Source of the DNA: Ustilaginoidea virens | Taxonomy: Eukaryota; Ascomycota; Sordariomycetes; Hypocreales; Clavicipitaceae | Length of the DNA: 64,000 nucleotides | Reading direction: 5' to 3' | Assembly: GCF_000687475.1 (NCBI RefSeq) | Contig: NC_057320.1 | Location: 3,162,001-3,226,000, forward strand | Shown: piece after piece, positions 32,032-42,039 of the stretch | How the letters are laid out: each line of letters begins with the position of its first letter | Numbering within the stretch: position 1 is the first letter of the stretch | Notes under the pieces: model-generated | What the model saw: only the letters and a program-made list of their open reading frames with translations | The model's database searches: none | Told to the model about the DNA's origin: nothing | Translations under genes and position numbers: made by a program

Positions 32032-32901
32032 TCAATCTCTCCTGGTCGACCGAGGACTTGAGCTGCGCTGTCGGGTATGCCTCCTTCTGGCTTCATCGTG
32101 ACCTGGCCCCCGTTCCCTGCGATGATCATCCCGGGGCTCTCGTCTTCTATCTCGGACATTACGATTGCGGCTGCGACTCCGACTCCGACTCCGACTCCGA
32201 TTCCGACTACGGCTTCGACTGCAATATCTGTCTGGGACATAACGCTTCCGATGCCTCCTTTCGTCACCTTCACGGCCATGTCTGTCCCGGCTGCGATGTC
32301 TACGCTCGGGTTCCCGCTCACGGCTGCAGCTGCGGCTGCGACTGCGGCTGCGACTGCGGCTGCGACTGCGGCTTCGATGTCGGCGTGATTTCGCATTATC
32401 GCGATTCCGGCGACCATTGCGACTCCGACTGCGGGGGTCCCGTCGGCTGCCCGTTCTTTCTGAGCCTTCATCTCTCCGTGACCGCTCGCGCTTGCCACCA
32501 TGTGTAGTGGCTGCCTCTCGGTCATCGACAAGTGACGCGTTCGCAGGTCCAACTAGCCTCGTGTTCCCTATCGCTAGTGCGTTTGCGCCACTCGTGTTCC
32601 TCTGCGGAGGCGGCAGCCCCAAGGTCCGAGCTATGGCGTCTTCCTCTGCCTCTTTGATTCTCTGGAGTTCTTCCTTTCGCTGCCGGGCGAGCCGTTCTTG
32701 GTCGGTTTCATTGGCATCCGCGGGAGCTTGGTCCGCCTTGGCATACCAGTTGAGGTCCTTGCCTTTTTGCCATCGGCCGACGGGAGCTTTAAGACTGTGG
32801 CCGAGATAGTTTTCACGGTGGGAGGAGTTGGCCACCTCGTCCCAACTGAAGTTTGCGCCGCCTCGCGAGCCGGACTTGCGTATCGTTGACAAGAGGTCCA
32901 T
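32032..32901 (-). CDS. MMTAG2-like (kinase phosphorylation domain) SR-rich nuclear protein
   Basis: Intronless, 289 aa from the ATG giving MDLLSTIRKSGSRGGANFSWDEV; upstream in-frame sequence lacks family resemblance and was not used. The N-terminus DEVANSSHRENYLGHSLKAP, then VGRWQKGKDLNWYAK, is the signature of the MMTAG2/kinase-phosphorylation domain, followed by an acidic helix (EAEEDAIARTLGLPP). The C-terminal ~150 residues are Arg/Ser dipeptide-rich (RSRSRSRSRSRSRSRS), as in splicing-related proteins. It is probably a nuclear, RNA-processing-associated protein; the biochemical role is not established. The RS repeat is encoded by a GACTCC/GGCTGC-type DNA repeat (about 32160-32370) that leaves long open frames on the opposite strand. 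It is head to head with MED6, with 340 bp between starts. Confidence 0.85.
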   Translation of the reverse strand: MDLLSTIRKSGSRGGANFSWDEVANSSHRENYLGHSLKAPVGRWQKGKDLNWYAKADQAPADANETDQERLARQRKEELQRIKEAEEDAIARTLGLPPPQRNTSGANALAIGNTRLVGPANASLVDDREAATTHGGKRERSRRDEGSERTGSRRDPRSRSRNGRRNRDNAKSRRHRSRSRSRSRSRSRSRSCSREREPERRHRSRDRHGREGDERRHRKRYVPDRYCSRSRSRNRSRSRSRSRSRNRNVRDRRREPRDDHRRERGPGHDEARRRHTRQRSSSPRSTRRD

Positions 32902-33241
32902 GTCCGGATAGAGACTCGTTGTAATGGTTTGTCGACTGCGGTCGGTGTTGCTGTGTCCATTCACCACTTGGTACAAGTTATCCGTAATACAGTACGGAAT
33001 GATGTTACAGAGGACTTTGTACATTGACGGCTGAAAAGTCAATGGATCTGGTGGAGATTACTTAAGCCAGCCGATATGCAGGGAATCCCCACCACCACCT
33101 CCTGGCCTGCCCGACGGAGCAACCTGGTTGGTTGTTGTTGTTGGTTGTGAGTTCCCACCACAGCGCCATCGGGCAAGGAAACTCACCCGACTTCACGACA
33201 AACTCGACGACGTCGTCGCGAAGCGTGTCCCGGCTCTCAAC
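32902..33241. promoter_or_regulatory. Shared divergent promoter MMTAG2-like / MED6
   Basis: 340 bp separate the two ATGs, with a GTTGTTGTTG repeat at about 33130-33146. No TATA box seen. Confidence 0.55.
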
Positions 33242-34262
33242 ATGGCCCATTCCAATGACCCTCCTTTGGACGAAATCCAATGGAGATCTCCGCAAACCCT
33301 AGCTGGAATGGGCGGTCTGCACTCCAACACCATCCTGTTTTACTTTGCCGAGTCGCCGTTTTTCGAGCGGACATCCAACAACGCCGTCATCATGAGTCAG
33401 GCCATGAACAACATGGCCATGTATCATTACATACAGACCCGCGAGGCCTTTGAAGGCCGGCTCAAGACCATGTCCGGCCTGGAGTTTATAGTCGGGGAAG
33501 AGCCTGCCGAAACAGGACCCGGGATGGGCACGGGCGTATGGGTCATTCGCAAGCAGACCAGGAGGAAGCAGCAGTACCAGGAGGATGACGAGATTACGGT
33601 CCACGCGTCTTTTTTCGTCGTCGGCGAGAACATATACATGGCGCCGACTGTGGCCGACATCCTCGCGTCGAGAATTGTGCGTCTTTCCATCGGGCTCGCC
33701 TGGGGTTGACGCGAGCAGTCGTCCGTGGAAGCTAATCAGATCTCGGCAGATGACCATATCGTCCTCCATCGCCAAAGCATTACCTGCCGCCGAGAGCGCG
33801 CGGAAATGGCGCCCGTCCGTGGGCCACGTCTACCAAGTCCCTTCCAACCAGCCTTCTCGGAACAAGACGCAGGAACTGAAAGAAGGTAGCCCGACGGCCG
33901 ACAACGCGAATAAGCCGACGCCAGCCGCTACCCATAAGAACGACGAACTGTCATTGGAACGGTCTGCCGAAGAAGCCTTCATGATTCACATGAGGCATGG
34001 AGGAGAATACGTCGACGAGAACCCCATCACCGGGCGACCCGGTGAATTCCAGCTGTCTTCAACCGGCAGAAAAGCAGTGCCCTTGCCCAGCAAGGGGCCC
34101 GAGGCCGGTGTCGGTGCTATGAACGGGCCAGCAATAATAAACCCAAAGACAGACTTGAAGAAGGACTCCAAGTCTCCCAAGACGCCAAAGTCCACCACGA
34201 CGCCCAAGTTGAAAAGGAAGAAGACCAAGATGTCTGCGGCCAACACGCCAGTCGCGTCATGA
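33242..34262 (+). CDS. MED6: Mediator complex subunit 6
   Basis: Head-module subunit of Mediator, which couples activators to RNA polymerase II in the nucleus. Exons 33242-33676 and 33750-34262 give 315 aa. The MED6 signature is clear: EIQWRSPQTLAGMGGLHSNT, ILFYFAESPFFERTSNNAV, a YHYIQTREAFEGRLKTMSG block, VIRKQTRRK, and FFVVGENIYMAPTVADILAS. The second exon encodes the VGHVYQ segment and a long Lys/Pro/Thr-rich tail ending KRKKTKMSAANTPVAS. The intron (33677-33749, GTGCGT donor, GCTAATC branch-like site, CGGCAG acceptor) lies between ILASRI and the next helix. The ATG is the first in frame that matches the family start. Confidence 0.95.
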
Positions 34263-34575
34263 CGTATAGAAAAATATTCTCATCTTTCGACCATCCTGGA
34301 ACAACGACGTTTTGGGATACTGAAAAGCATTTGCTGAAAAGCGTTCGACGAGGAGTTTTTAGGCTTGACGTTTACTTGATACCCTGCAGAAGCCGATAGG
34401 TGCTTGAACAGAAGATTTTAGATTGTTGTTGTTGTGGGCCGCGGTCGACGGGGAACACACACACACACATGGTCGGGAGCGAAGATTACTTTGGATCCCG
34501 TGTATGAGTTTTCTCGTATCGAAATTACAGGCAGGGTCTTACATGCCTGTCCCAAATCATATTTACAGAATGCCT
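34263..34575. other. Convergent 3' spacer
   Basis: Holds a short CA repeat at about 34456-34469. No gene seen. Confidence 0.6.
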
Positions 34576-35494
34576 CTACGTCCTTTGTACAACCCGCATC
34601 ACCTCGGACACGGACCAGCCTTTCCATTTCAACAACGCCAAGACGAGCACAAGAATAACAGACTTGGCAAAAAGGCCACGAAAACCGCGAGTGTCGTCGC
34701 CGTTTCTATCAAACGGAACGGTTGTCTTGGCTCCGGTGAACTTGACCATGGCGGCAGCTTTCTTATCAGAATACGGGGCGTAACGGATCTTGAGCAGCAA
34801 CTCCATCCAGCCCGGAATGTTGACCACGGTGCGGAGGTGGGTGAACTCGTTGAAGCCAAAGCGACCGTGGTATGCGCCCATTCCCGAGGCCCCAACACCC
34901 CCAAAGGGTGCATCCTTGACAATCATGTGCAGGATGGCGTCGTTGAAGGTGACACCCCCGGAGTTTGTGAGGCGGAGAATTTTGTCCTTCTCGGCCTGGG
35001 AGGAGGTGAAGCCGTACAGGGCCAGAGGGTGGTCATGCTTGACAGTATAGGATATGGCTTGGTCAAGGGTAGCGTCCAGAATGGGCAGAATAGGTCCAAA
35101 CAGCTCTTCGGACAGGAGGGAGTCGTCGGTGGTGACGCCGTCGACAATGGTGGGGGCCCAGAAGCGGTTTTCGGGGTTGCGCTCGCCCCCGTAGACGATT
35201 TTTCCTCGGGACTTTTCCAAGAGGTTGTCGAGACGCTTGAAGTGCTTATCGTTGACGATGCGGGTGGCGTATGCGGGTTGGCAGGACTGACCAGACCGGT
35301 ACTGGTCAAAGTATTTGCTCAGGGCGGAGATGAACTCTTGCTTGATGGAGGGGTCGACAAAGACGTGGTTGACACCGACGCAGATCTGCCCGGACTCTTG
35401 ATTAACGGCTTGGATTTTGTCTCTTTTATTCCCTCCCTTTTACCAAGATGACCAAGGTCGTGCGTGGCTCGTGGGAACGTGGGACAAGGTTCGT

Positions 35495-35536
<42 letters not shown>

Positions 35537-36444
35537 CTGTCCGGCATTCATAAACTTGGCATTGGCAATCCTCTTGGCGGCCAGGTCGATATCCGCCGAC
35601 GGCGTCACAATAGCAGGCCCCCGGCCTCCAAGTTCCAGCGTGACGGTCGTAAGGTGCGGCGCAGCCTTGGCGTAGATGATCTTGCCGACGGCGGTCGAGC
35701 CAGTGAAGAAGATGTGGTCCCACCTCCTTTCGAGCAGGTAGTTCATCTCCCTGGGTCCGGCCGTGACGACCCGGATGGCGCTCTGGTCAAGGTACTCCGG
35801 CACCATCTCGGCGATGAGGCGCTCCGACGCCGGGGCCAGCTCGCTCGGCTTCAGCACAGCCGTGCAGCCCGCGGCGATGGCGCAGATCATGGGCTCGAAC
35901 AGCTCCATGAAGGGGTAGTTCCAAGCGGCAATGATGAGGGAGACGCCCTTGGGCTCCTTGCGGATGCGAGCGCCGCCAAACAGGTTCAGGGGGTCGGTGC
36001 GGCGGGGCGTCTCGTCCCTGGTCCAGCGCCTGATGTTGGCGAGGGCCTCGAGACAGGCGTTCTGGATGCCCGCGACGTCGACGGGGAGCGTCTCCTGCCG
36101 ATGCTTGTTGAGGTCTGCGTGGAGGGCTTGGACGATGCGCTCGCGGTTATCGTGGAGCATCCACCACGTCTTGCGGAGCTGCCTGATGCGCCATGCTAGC
36201 GGTTTGGTCGTGTTGGCCTTGAAGGTGTTGGAGACGGTGTCGAACGCCTAGCAAAAAAAAAAAAAGAAAAAAGTCTTAGTGTTTCCCTTGTCCCTTGTTT
36301 CCTTTTTTTTTGCCCCTTGATGTTTGCTCGTGGGCCATTTGGCGAGAAATAGAGAAGAAGAAAAAAAAAGGCAGGGGAAAGGCACGTTTCACGTTTCTTT
36401 GGTGGGCTTACGTCGTCAACCTGGGCTTCGGAGCTGTAGGACAT
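34576..36444 (-). CDS. Fatty aldehyde dehydrogenase, membrane-anchored
   Basis: NAD(P)-dependent oxidation of long-chain aldehydes, probably on the endoplasmic reticulum or another internal membrane. Three exons (36444-36412, 36247-35537, 35385-34576) give 517 aa. Exon 1 is only 11 codons (MSYSSEAQVDD). Class-3 ALDH features are LIIAAWNYPF, the FFTGSTAVGK cofactor region, LELGGRGP with the catalytic Glu, and NAGQ|ICVGVNHVFV with the catalytic Cys250 just after the second intron. EELFGPILPI and a PFGGVGASGMGAYHG block follow. The C-terminus has a hydrophobic anchor, KSVILVLVLALLKW, before a short basic tail. Intron 1 (36248-36411) contains A/T tracts. Intron 2 (35386-35536) starts GTATGTGTGTG and carries a long CA/TG repeat, leaving the unspliced frame open for a while. 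Confidence 0.93.
35500..35533. repeat. CA/TG microsatellite inside an intron
   Basis: About 17 CA units lie immediately inside the 5' splice site of the second intron of the aldehyde dehydrogenase gene (minus strand), so the donor itself merges into the TG repeat. Confidence 0.9.
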
Positions 36445-37443
36445 GATTTGCGGCCGCTATGCTCGAGGCAGAAAGCAACTAGATTCCCGTGGAATAAGTC
36501 AGGAGATGGGGCAATGGCGAGGAGGCGGTTGTGTTGAAAGTCCCAGATGAGCTTTTGATCGAGTGCTGGCACATGATGCAAGCCGCAGAGCTAAGCCTCT
36601 TCTGTCTCGGGAGCTGACGATGACCCCCACACCTTGGGGTCGCCATGCCTCGGCAGGACGGGGGTGGGGGCTTTCAGTAATTCCCGGCCCCGCCCGACGT
36701 GCTTCGTGCTTGAGAGTACTCCGTACACGGCACGCCGTTCGGAGCACAGTCTCCGGCGTAGGCAGTGCAAACTCCGCCGTAACATGCGGAGTAGCACAAA
36801 ATGCGTCGTACCGAGTGCGAGTGCATACTACGGAGGACTCTGCAATGAATAATAATAGATTTCTTTTCGCTTGCGGGCTTGAGGATGGAGCTGGACGACG
36901 CACACCCATCTTCATGTTAGGGCGCCCCTTTTTCAACTGACCAATTTCAACATTGACTCACTGATTGAGAACCTCTGCTTCTGCTGGGCTACAGCGGATT
37001 CAGCCACGATAGAGGAGCAAGCAAAGAGAAGCAGCTTTTTGCCTCGGACCAAAGCAAACCGAGAAAACGCGTCGGTCGAGGAGCAATGTGCAACGCCAAA
37101 ATGCCCGCATCAGGGGATCGTTTAACCAAATCATCGTCGTCATGTTTAGAACGCCCAAACAGGATCCTTTTCAGTAGCAGCTTGTCTGGGAAATGGTTGG
37201 GTAGCTTTTGGCGACGACTTGTGCTACCTAATTGCCAAAGGTTGAATCATGGCAGTACGCACGAGTTCCAACAAGAGTGGCAGAAGCACCAACGTCTTTG
37301 ACTTGACAGTCAACCGGATCGTAGCATTGTCGGCATTATCGCTTCCTTTAACATTTGACTGCTTGTGCCTACATCGACCAGGGCCTTGGCTCGTCAAGCC
37401 AGCGCTTCTGGAGATGCGAGGGTGTCAGCAATCCGAGAGGCAG
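36445..37443. other. Spacer, no gene recognised
   Basis: Contains AGTACTCCGTACACGG at about 36714 and a second CGGAGTA word near 36788. Short frames look random. Confidence 0.5.
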
Positions 37444-38340
37444 CTACTCGATGATGGAGAATGGAGAAAACAACCAGTTTCGCTCGGCTTCGTAATCATG
37501 GGAGATCATGGTTCTTACCTGTGCTCCAGATCTGGTCGATAGTAACCGGGGCGATTTCAGGGGCAAAGATGTTTGCTTCTGCGCCTGGGAAATCCACGTC
37601 AAACTTTGGCTGCAGACAAGACGCTTGCCCTGCCAATTCCGAATCTCTCCAGCTGGGGTGCCGTCTCTGAGCGTTCTCGGAATCTTCTTACCTGGATTGA
37701 TGCGGAAGACAACACTGGCGACTTTTAGGTCGTCATCGAAGGTCAGTCGGTGACGGTGCGAGTTGCAAAGCACGTTCAAGCGCTGTGGTTGTGTCGACGG
37801 AAAGTCCTCAAGAGACCCCCATCTGTCTATCTCTGTCTTTGTAGGTCCAGTCTGCCCCGGACCATTCCAAAGACCAGGAACGAGCACCGAATAGCCGCGT
37901 ACGCCTGAGCTGTCATGATGAGGTCCGCGTCATGGCTTGGGCACTGCGAGAGGTGGATGATACAGCTGTAAATATGGGGGAGCACAGATGCGAATGACGC
38001 ACCGCAGCAGAAGAAGACCGACGATGCGATGACGTCATCTTGCACGGAGCGCCACAAACGTGTCTCGGCCGGGATCTCGGTCCTTTCCCGTCGAAGAAGA
38101 AGTCTGATTGCTGCTGCTGCTGAAATGCTGCTGCTGAAATACTGCCTGACACCAGACCGGTTGCGGACGACCCACCAACCAGTCTTCCGATCCCGGCGTT
38201 CGGAATCGACATGAAAGTGGATAAAACTCTCATCTTCTCCACATTTTCGTCGGCAGTGGGGTATCGCCTCGTATCCTGACGAGGATGAATGCCGTGACTT
38301 TTATGGCAACGAACGAGCCCTTGTCTACCTCATCATTAAA
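37444..38340 (-). pseudogene. Possible degraded or unresolved multi-exon gene, unrecognised
   Basis: Protein-like segments occur on the minus strand in changing frames. They include a piece around WRSVQDDVIAS followed by VLPHIYSCIIHLSQCP (about 38057-37950), the piece DRWGSLEDFPSTQPQRLNVL with RLTFDDDLKVASVVFRINPG (about 37825-37690), and a third, FPGAEANIFAPEIAPVTIDQ (about 37600-37540). Donor-like GTAAGAA sites follow the second and third pieces. I could not splice them into one open frame: phase fails at the 37.69 kb junction and stops intervene. It may be a pseudogene or a gene with a sequence error. No family recognised. Confidence 0.3.
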
Positions 38341-39117
38341 GCTTGGACATAATGGATATTATGGACATAAAAAAGTGGTGCAACCATACGACATCAATCT
38401 GGGCTTTTTCGGGCCATCGCTCTGATGATGGGAGGGAGGAAGGAGCCACCAGACCCCTCCTCGATTTTTCTGTCCATGCAGTCTGGGCAGTGGGCATGTA
38501 CATCTTGTTCATAGTGTGGTCACTATGTAGCTCCCTGTGACCGGGGCGAGGTAGTGCGGTGTGCGGCAAGGCAAGTACATATGTACTTGCTACAGTGCAG
38601 TACCAGTTGACCCACCCCCCCCCCCCACTCCACTTCACCTCCGTTCAATGCCCGACTAAGCCACTGCTGCAACCTCACGCACCGCTTTTCTGCCTTCCAA
38701 CTTCGTCAAGTATCTGTTCCGCTCTGGTCGGTCGCTTCCTCCTCGTGAACTGCATCGCCTTCGTGAAACGCCGTCCCCGTCTGTAACGCCAGTTATCCTC
38801 TCGCCATCCGACAGTCCGTCCTCGTCCGCAACCAAATCCTCTGCACAATACCTGCCGCCTCGTCTTCACGCCCGGTTCAAAGCTCAAAATTGTCAAAATC
38901 CAGTCACTTTCATACCCCTCGTGCTTGTGCACTGCCGTACCCGGACTTTGGCGGCCTTTGCGCTGCTCATGGCTCATGGCTCGTCCCTGGTTTCTATGCG
39001 CCTTGACCTGATTCTGTTTTTGGACCTCTCATCGCCATTTCCCACTCCACTGGAAAACCCGGCAGGGTCCCGATTCGGGTCCTTCTGGCCATCTCAAGCA
39101 CCCCCTTGTCCCTCATA
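38341..39117. other. Promoter/leader region of the zinc-cluster gene
   Basis: Contains ATGGATATTATGGACAT-type micro-repeats (about 38350), a C run at about 38617-38627 and CT-rich leader sequence. Short upstream frames exist but nothing recognisable. Confidence 0.5.
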
Positions 39118-41576
39118 ATGTCCGTCGACGCATACACCTCACCAGCCATGGATTTGGATCTTGGAATCGCAGCCGCGGGTCAAGAAACTCAGCCGCCTTC
39201 GCTCCAAGACTCTCATAGAGGCTATTCATCAGCGCACCGTCCCAAGAAGGCGTCTTCGACCTGTTCTACTTGCCGGTTTCGAAAAGTGCGCTGTAATGGA
39301 GCCCGGCCGATTTGCTCAAATTGTCAAAGACTCGGGTTTCCGTGTTCATATGAAGACCCCGATTCTGATAATTGGTCCATGTCTCTGCCACGACGCAGGG
39401 TCAAACAGGCATGCTTGAGCTGCCACAGCCGCAAAGCACGCTGCTCCGGCCACATGCCCGCTTGCGATCGATGCCGTACCCAAGGCCTGCAGTGTATATA
39501 CCGCCCGGGCAAAAGAGTCAAGGGCCCCAGAAGTAGAGCGAACCCTAATGAGTTCCCGAGTTCCCGCAGCTACGACGGTGATGAACGAGACAGGCAAAAG
39601 GACGGAGACCACGACAGGCACGAGGACAGTGATGCACCTCTCACCGACCCAGCAAACACTCCAAGCACTCTCAATCATGACCTGTAGGTGGGATCTCGAC
39701 TGTCTTTCAGGACCTTTTCGCGTCGCAGCGATGCACGAAGCAAGCAGTCCAAGCTGACAAGTCATTCTCCTCTAGTCCCGGCACAGACGGATCGTTTGAG
39801 TCTCTCACAAGTCGCACGTTCGACCAGTTCTTTCGCCATGTCCATCACATCCCCATGTACTCCTTCCTTCACCGTGCGTCTCTGATGGAGCAATACAACG
39901 CTGGCAAAGTGGACGAAGCCCTGCTACTCGCGCTGATTGGGATAACCTCTTGTCTGACCAACATGGGCGATGGGGTGCGCGAGTACGGTGACCGTTGCAT
40001 CGACCGAGCGGAGAAGCTCATCTTCTCCGACTACCCTCGGCCTTCGACTTTCAAAGTTCAGGCTCTGGTCTTCATGATCAAGCACCGAATTCTTTCAAAC
40101 AAGTACCCCAGTGCTTTCATGCTGCTAAGCATGGCCTCGCGCTTTGCTGCTGCGCTACGCCTGAATCACAACAGCCCCAACCTTTGCTTCCTAGCTCAAG
40201 AGTCCCGGAGACGGCTCATGTGGTCCCTCTACTGTATTGACACTGGCATCTCTGCGGGATACCGAGACTTTGCGCTTTGGCGGGTGGATAGGATTTTCGT
40301 TAGTCTGCCTTGCAATGAACGAAACTTCGAGTTTGATCTGCCCCAACCTGCTGAAATGCTTGACCCTGACAGGAACAGCCCAGAAGCACTGCACCCTGAA
40401 GATGTAGGCAGCTTGGCTTTGCATGTTAGGATCCTGCATCTGCGTCAGAAAATCATTGAATTCACAAAGGATGTCCTTGTCAGTCGGGTCATCACCGATA
40501 CGTCAAGCCTGCAGGAGCCGGTGCTGGCACTACACAAGCAGCTAGACGACTTTGCGGGCCGGCTCCCCGCCTCGTTCCAGTTCTCCGAGAGCTCTCTCCG
40601 TCTCCGGGCTTACTCTCCCAGAATCTGCGTGTTTGTAATGATACACGTGTGGTGGCACCAGTGCCATTGCGACTTGTACCGCATGACAATGGCCGGCTTC
40701 CGGGAGGCCCTGCCGGAAGCAACACTGCAAAGCTTGGATCCGGCCTTTCTCACCCACTGCCGACGCCAGTGTGTGGACCACTCATTGGCCATGGCCAGCA
40801 TTTTCGAGTCCATGCAGAAACTGGGGGCGAAGCCGGTCGCGGACTTGGATCTCGCCCTCTGCGCATACCAGTGCGCTCGTATGCTCAAATACGCGCTGCA
40901 CGGCGGTGGTGAAGGGCTTGGCCTGACTACCGAGGCCGTCACCGACAAGGCCAGAGTGTGCCTGCAGAGCATCAAGCAGTGCTGCATGGGGCCGGCAGCC
41001 GGGGCGATCCGCTCAGACCTGGAGAGGCTCATCAGTCAAGGCCTAGGCTCGGAAGTGTCGTCCCCTCGCGACGTCGCAGCCGCCCTGGCTAGGACCAGGG
41101 CCGCCACCACTGACAACGACGAGTCCCCGAGGCATCCGACCCTCCGAAATGTCGAAGCAACCGGGGACCCAGACGTTTTGTCCACGACAAGCATCGCTCC
41201 CGATCCCGCAAGCTCCGATCCTCCGGGCTCATTCGTGGCCGCGCCAGTCGCAGCGTCCGCCAGCCAAGCATCGTTTCCCGTCCAAGCATTCACGGCGACC
41301 GCGCCTTGGAGCTCGGCCTCGAATCTTCCTCCCGTGGCTGAAGCCATACCTGCCGCGCCAGTCGCTCCACCCGACGTCGAGCCGACGGACCTGGCGGCCT
41401 CGTCGAACAAGCCTGAAAGTGCATCTGGGGAGTTGAACAGCGCATACGAAGGCGCCTTGGGAGGGTTCGATCACGACAGGGGCCTGGCTCGAGCCATGGG
41501 CATCGAGTTGAGCCCGTGGAATTGGAGCGGCGACCTTCAATGGCCAGACTTCTTGAGGGATGGTGTCGGGGTGTAA
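39118..41576 (+). CDS. Fungal transcription factor with two tandem Zn2Cys6 clusters
   Basis: Exons 39118-39683 and 39776-41576 give 788 aa. Two complete zinc clusters lie 22 residues apart: Cys 49, 52, 59, 66, 69, 76 and Cys 99, 102, 109, 116, 119, 126, both with spacing C-x2-C-x6-C-x6-C-x2-C-x6-C. Each is basic between the second and third Cys (RFRKVR and HSRKAR). A serine/acidic linker leads to a fungal-specific TF homology domain (FFRHVHHIPMYSFLHRASL, LGITSCLTNMG-like, ESRRRLMWSLYCIDTGIS). The C-terminal 200 residues are Pro/Ala/Ser-rich and probably activating, ending in an aromatic-acidic patch (WNWSGDLQWPDFL). The intron (39684-39775) has a GTAGGT donor, CTGAC branch and CTAG acceptor and splits a Leu codon. 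Target genes are unknown; no metabolic cluster lies nearby. Confidence 0.88.
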
Positions 41577-42039
41577 AGCGCCCAAACGCCAGGCACATGG
41601 CATGGGCGCATTTCTTCGCTGGCGAAGGGAGTCGCCGTCGGCCAAATGATATTCCTCCTCGTGACCCACGGACACAGCAAAGCATGACAAGCGAACAAGT
41701 CGTTTTGAACGGAGGGGAACCGCCGTAGCGCTACTTATCTAGCACGAGAGAATGAAACATGGTGGTTCCCATGGTTCCCGTAGTTTCCCACTACTGAGCC
41801 GATAAAAGCGCTGAATATATGTTGTTTTGGGTAGTGTGCCGTCGCACCAGTTGCTCCGACGACATCCTCGGTAAAGCAGCCACGTCTAACCATCGATGAG
41901 TCTTTCGTTCTCCCGTGTCTCCTCCTACATGGTCGGAATGCGAGGTTTTTGCAAGCTCTACGGACAACAATATACGATCATGATTGTACAACTAGGGCCC
42001 CCATACAACTTTCTCGCGTAAACCGTAGATGTGCAACCT
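41577..42039. other. Convergent 3' spacer
   Basis: Lies between the zinc-cluster gene and the PARP gene. No gene recognised. Confidence 0.6.

Noticed and set aside
31986..32507. Plus-strand frame rich in DCGCDCGCDCG opposite the MMTAG2-like gene
   Set aside because: This is the reverse reading of Arg-Ser codon repeats, not a Cys-rich metal-binding protein.
34423..36199. Two long plus-strand frames over the aldehyde dehydrogenase
   Set aside because: They are antisense to well-conserved ALDH exons and are interrupted at the ALDH introns.
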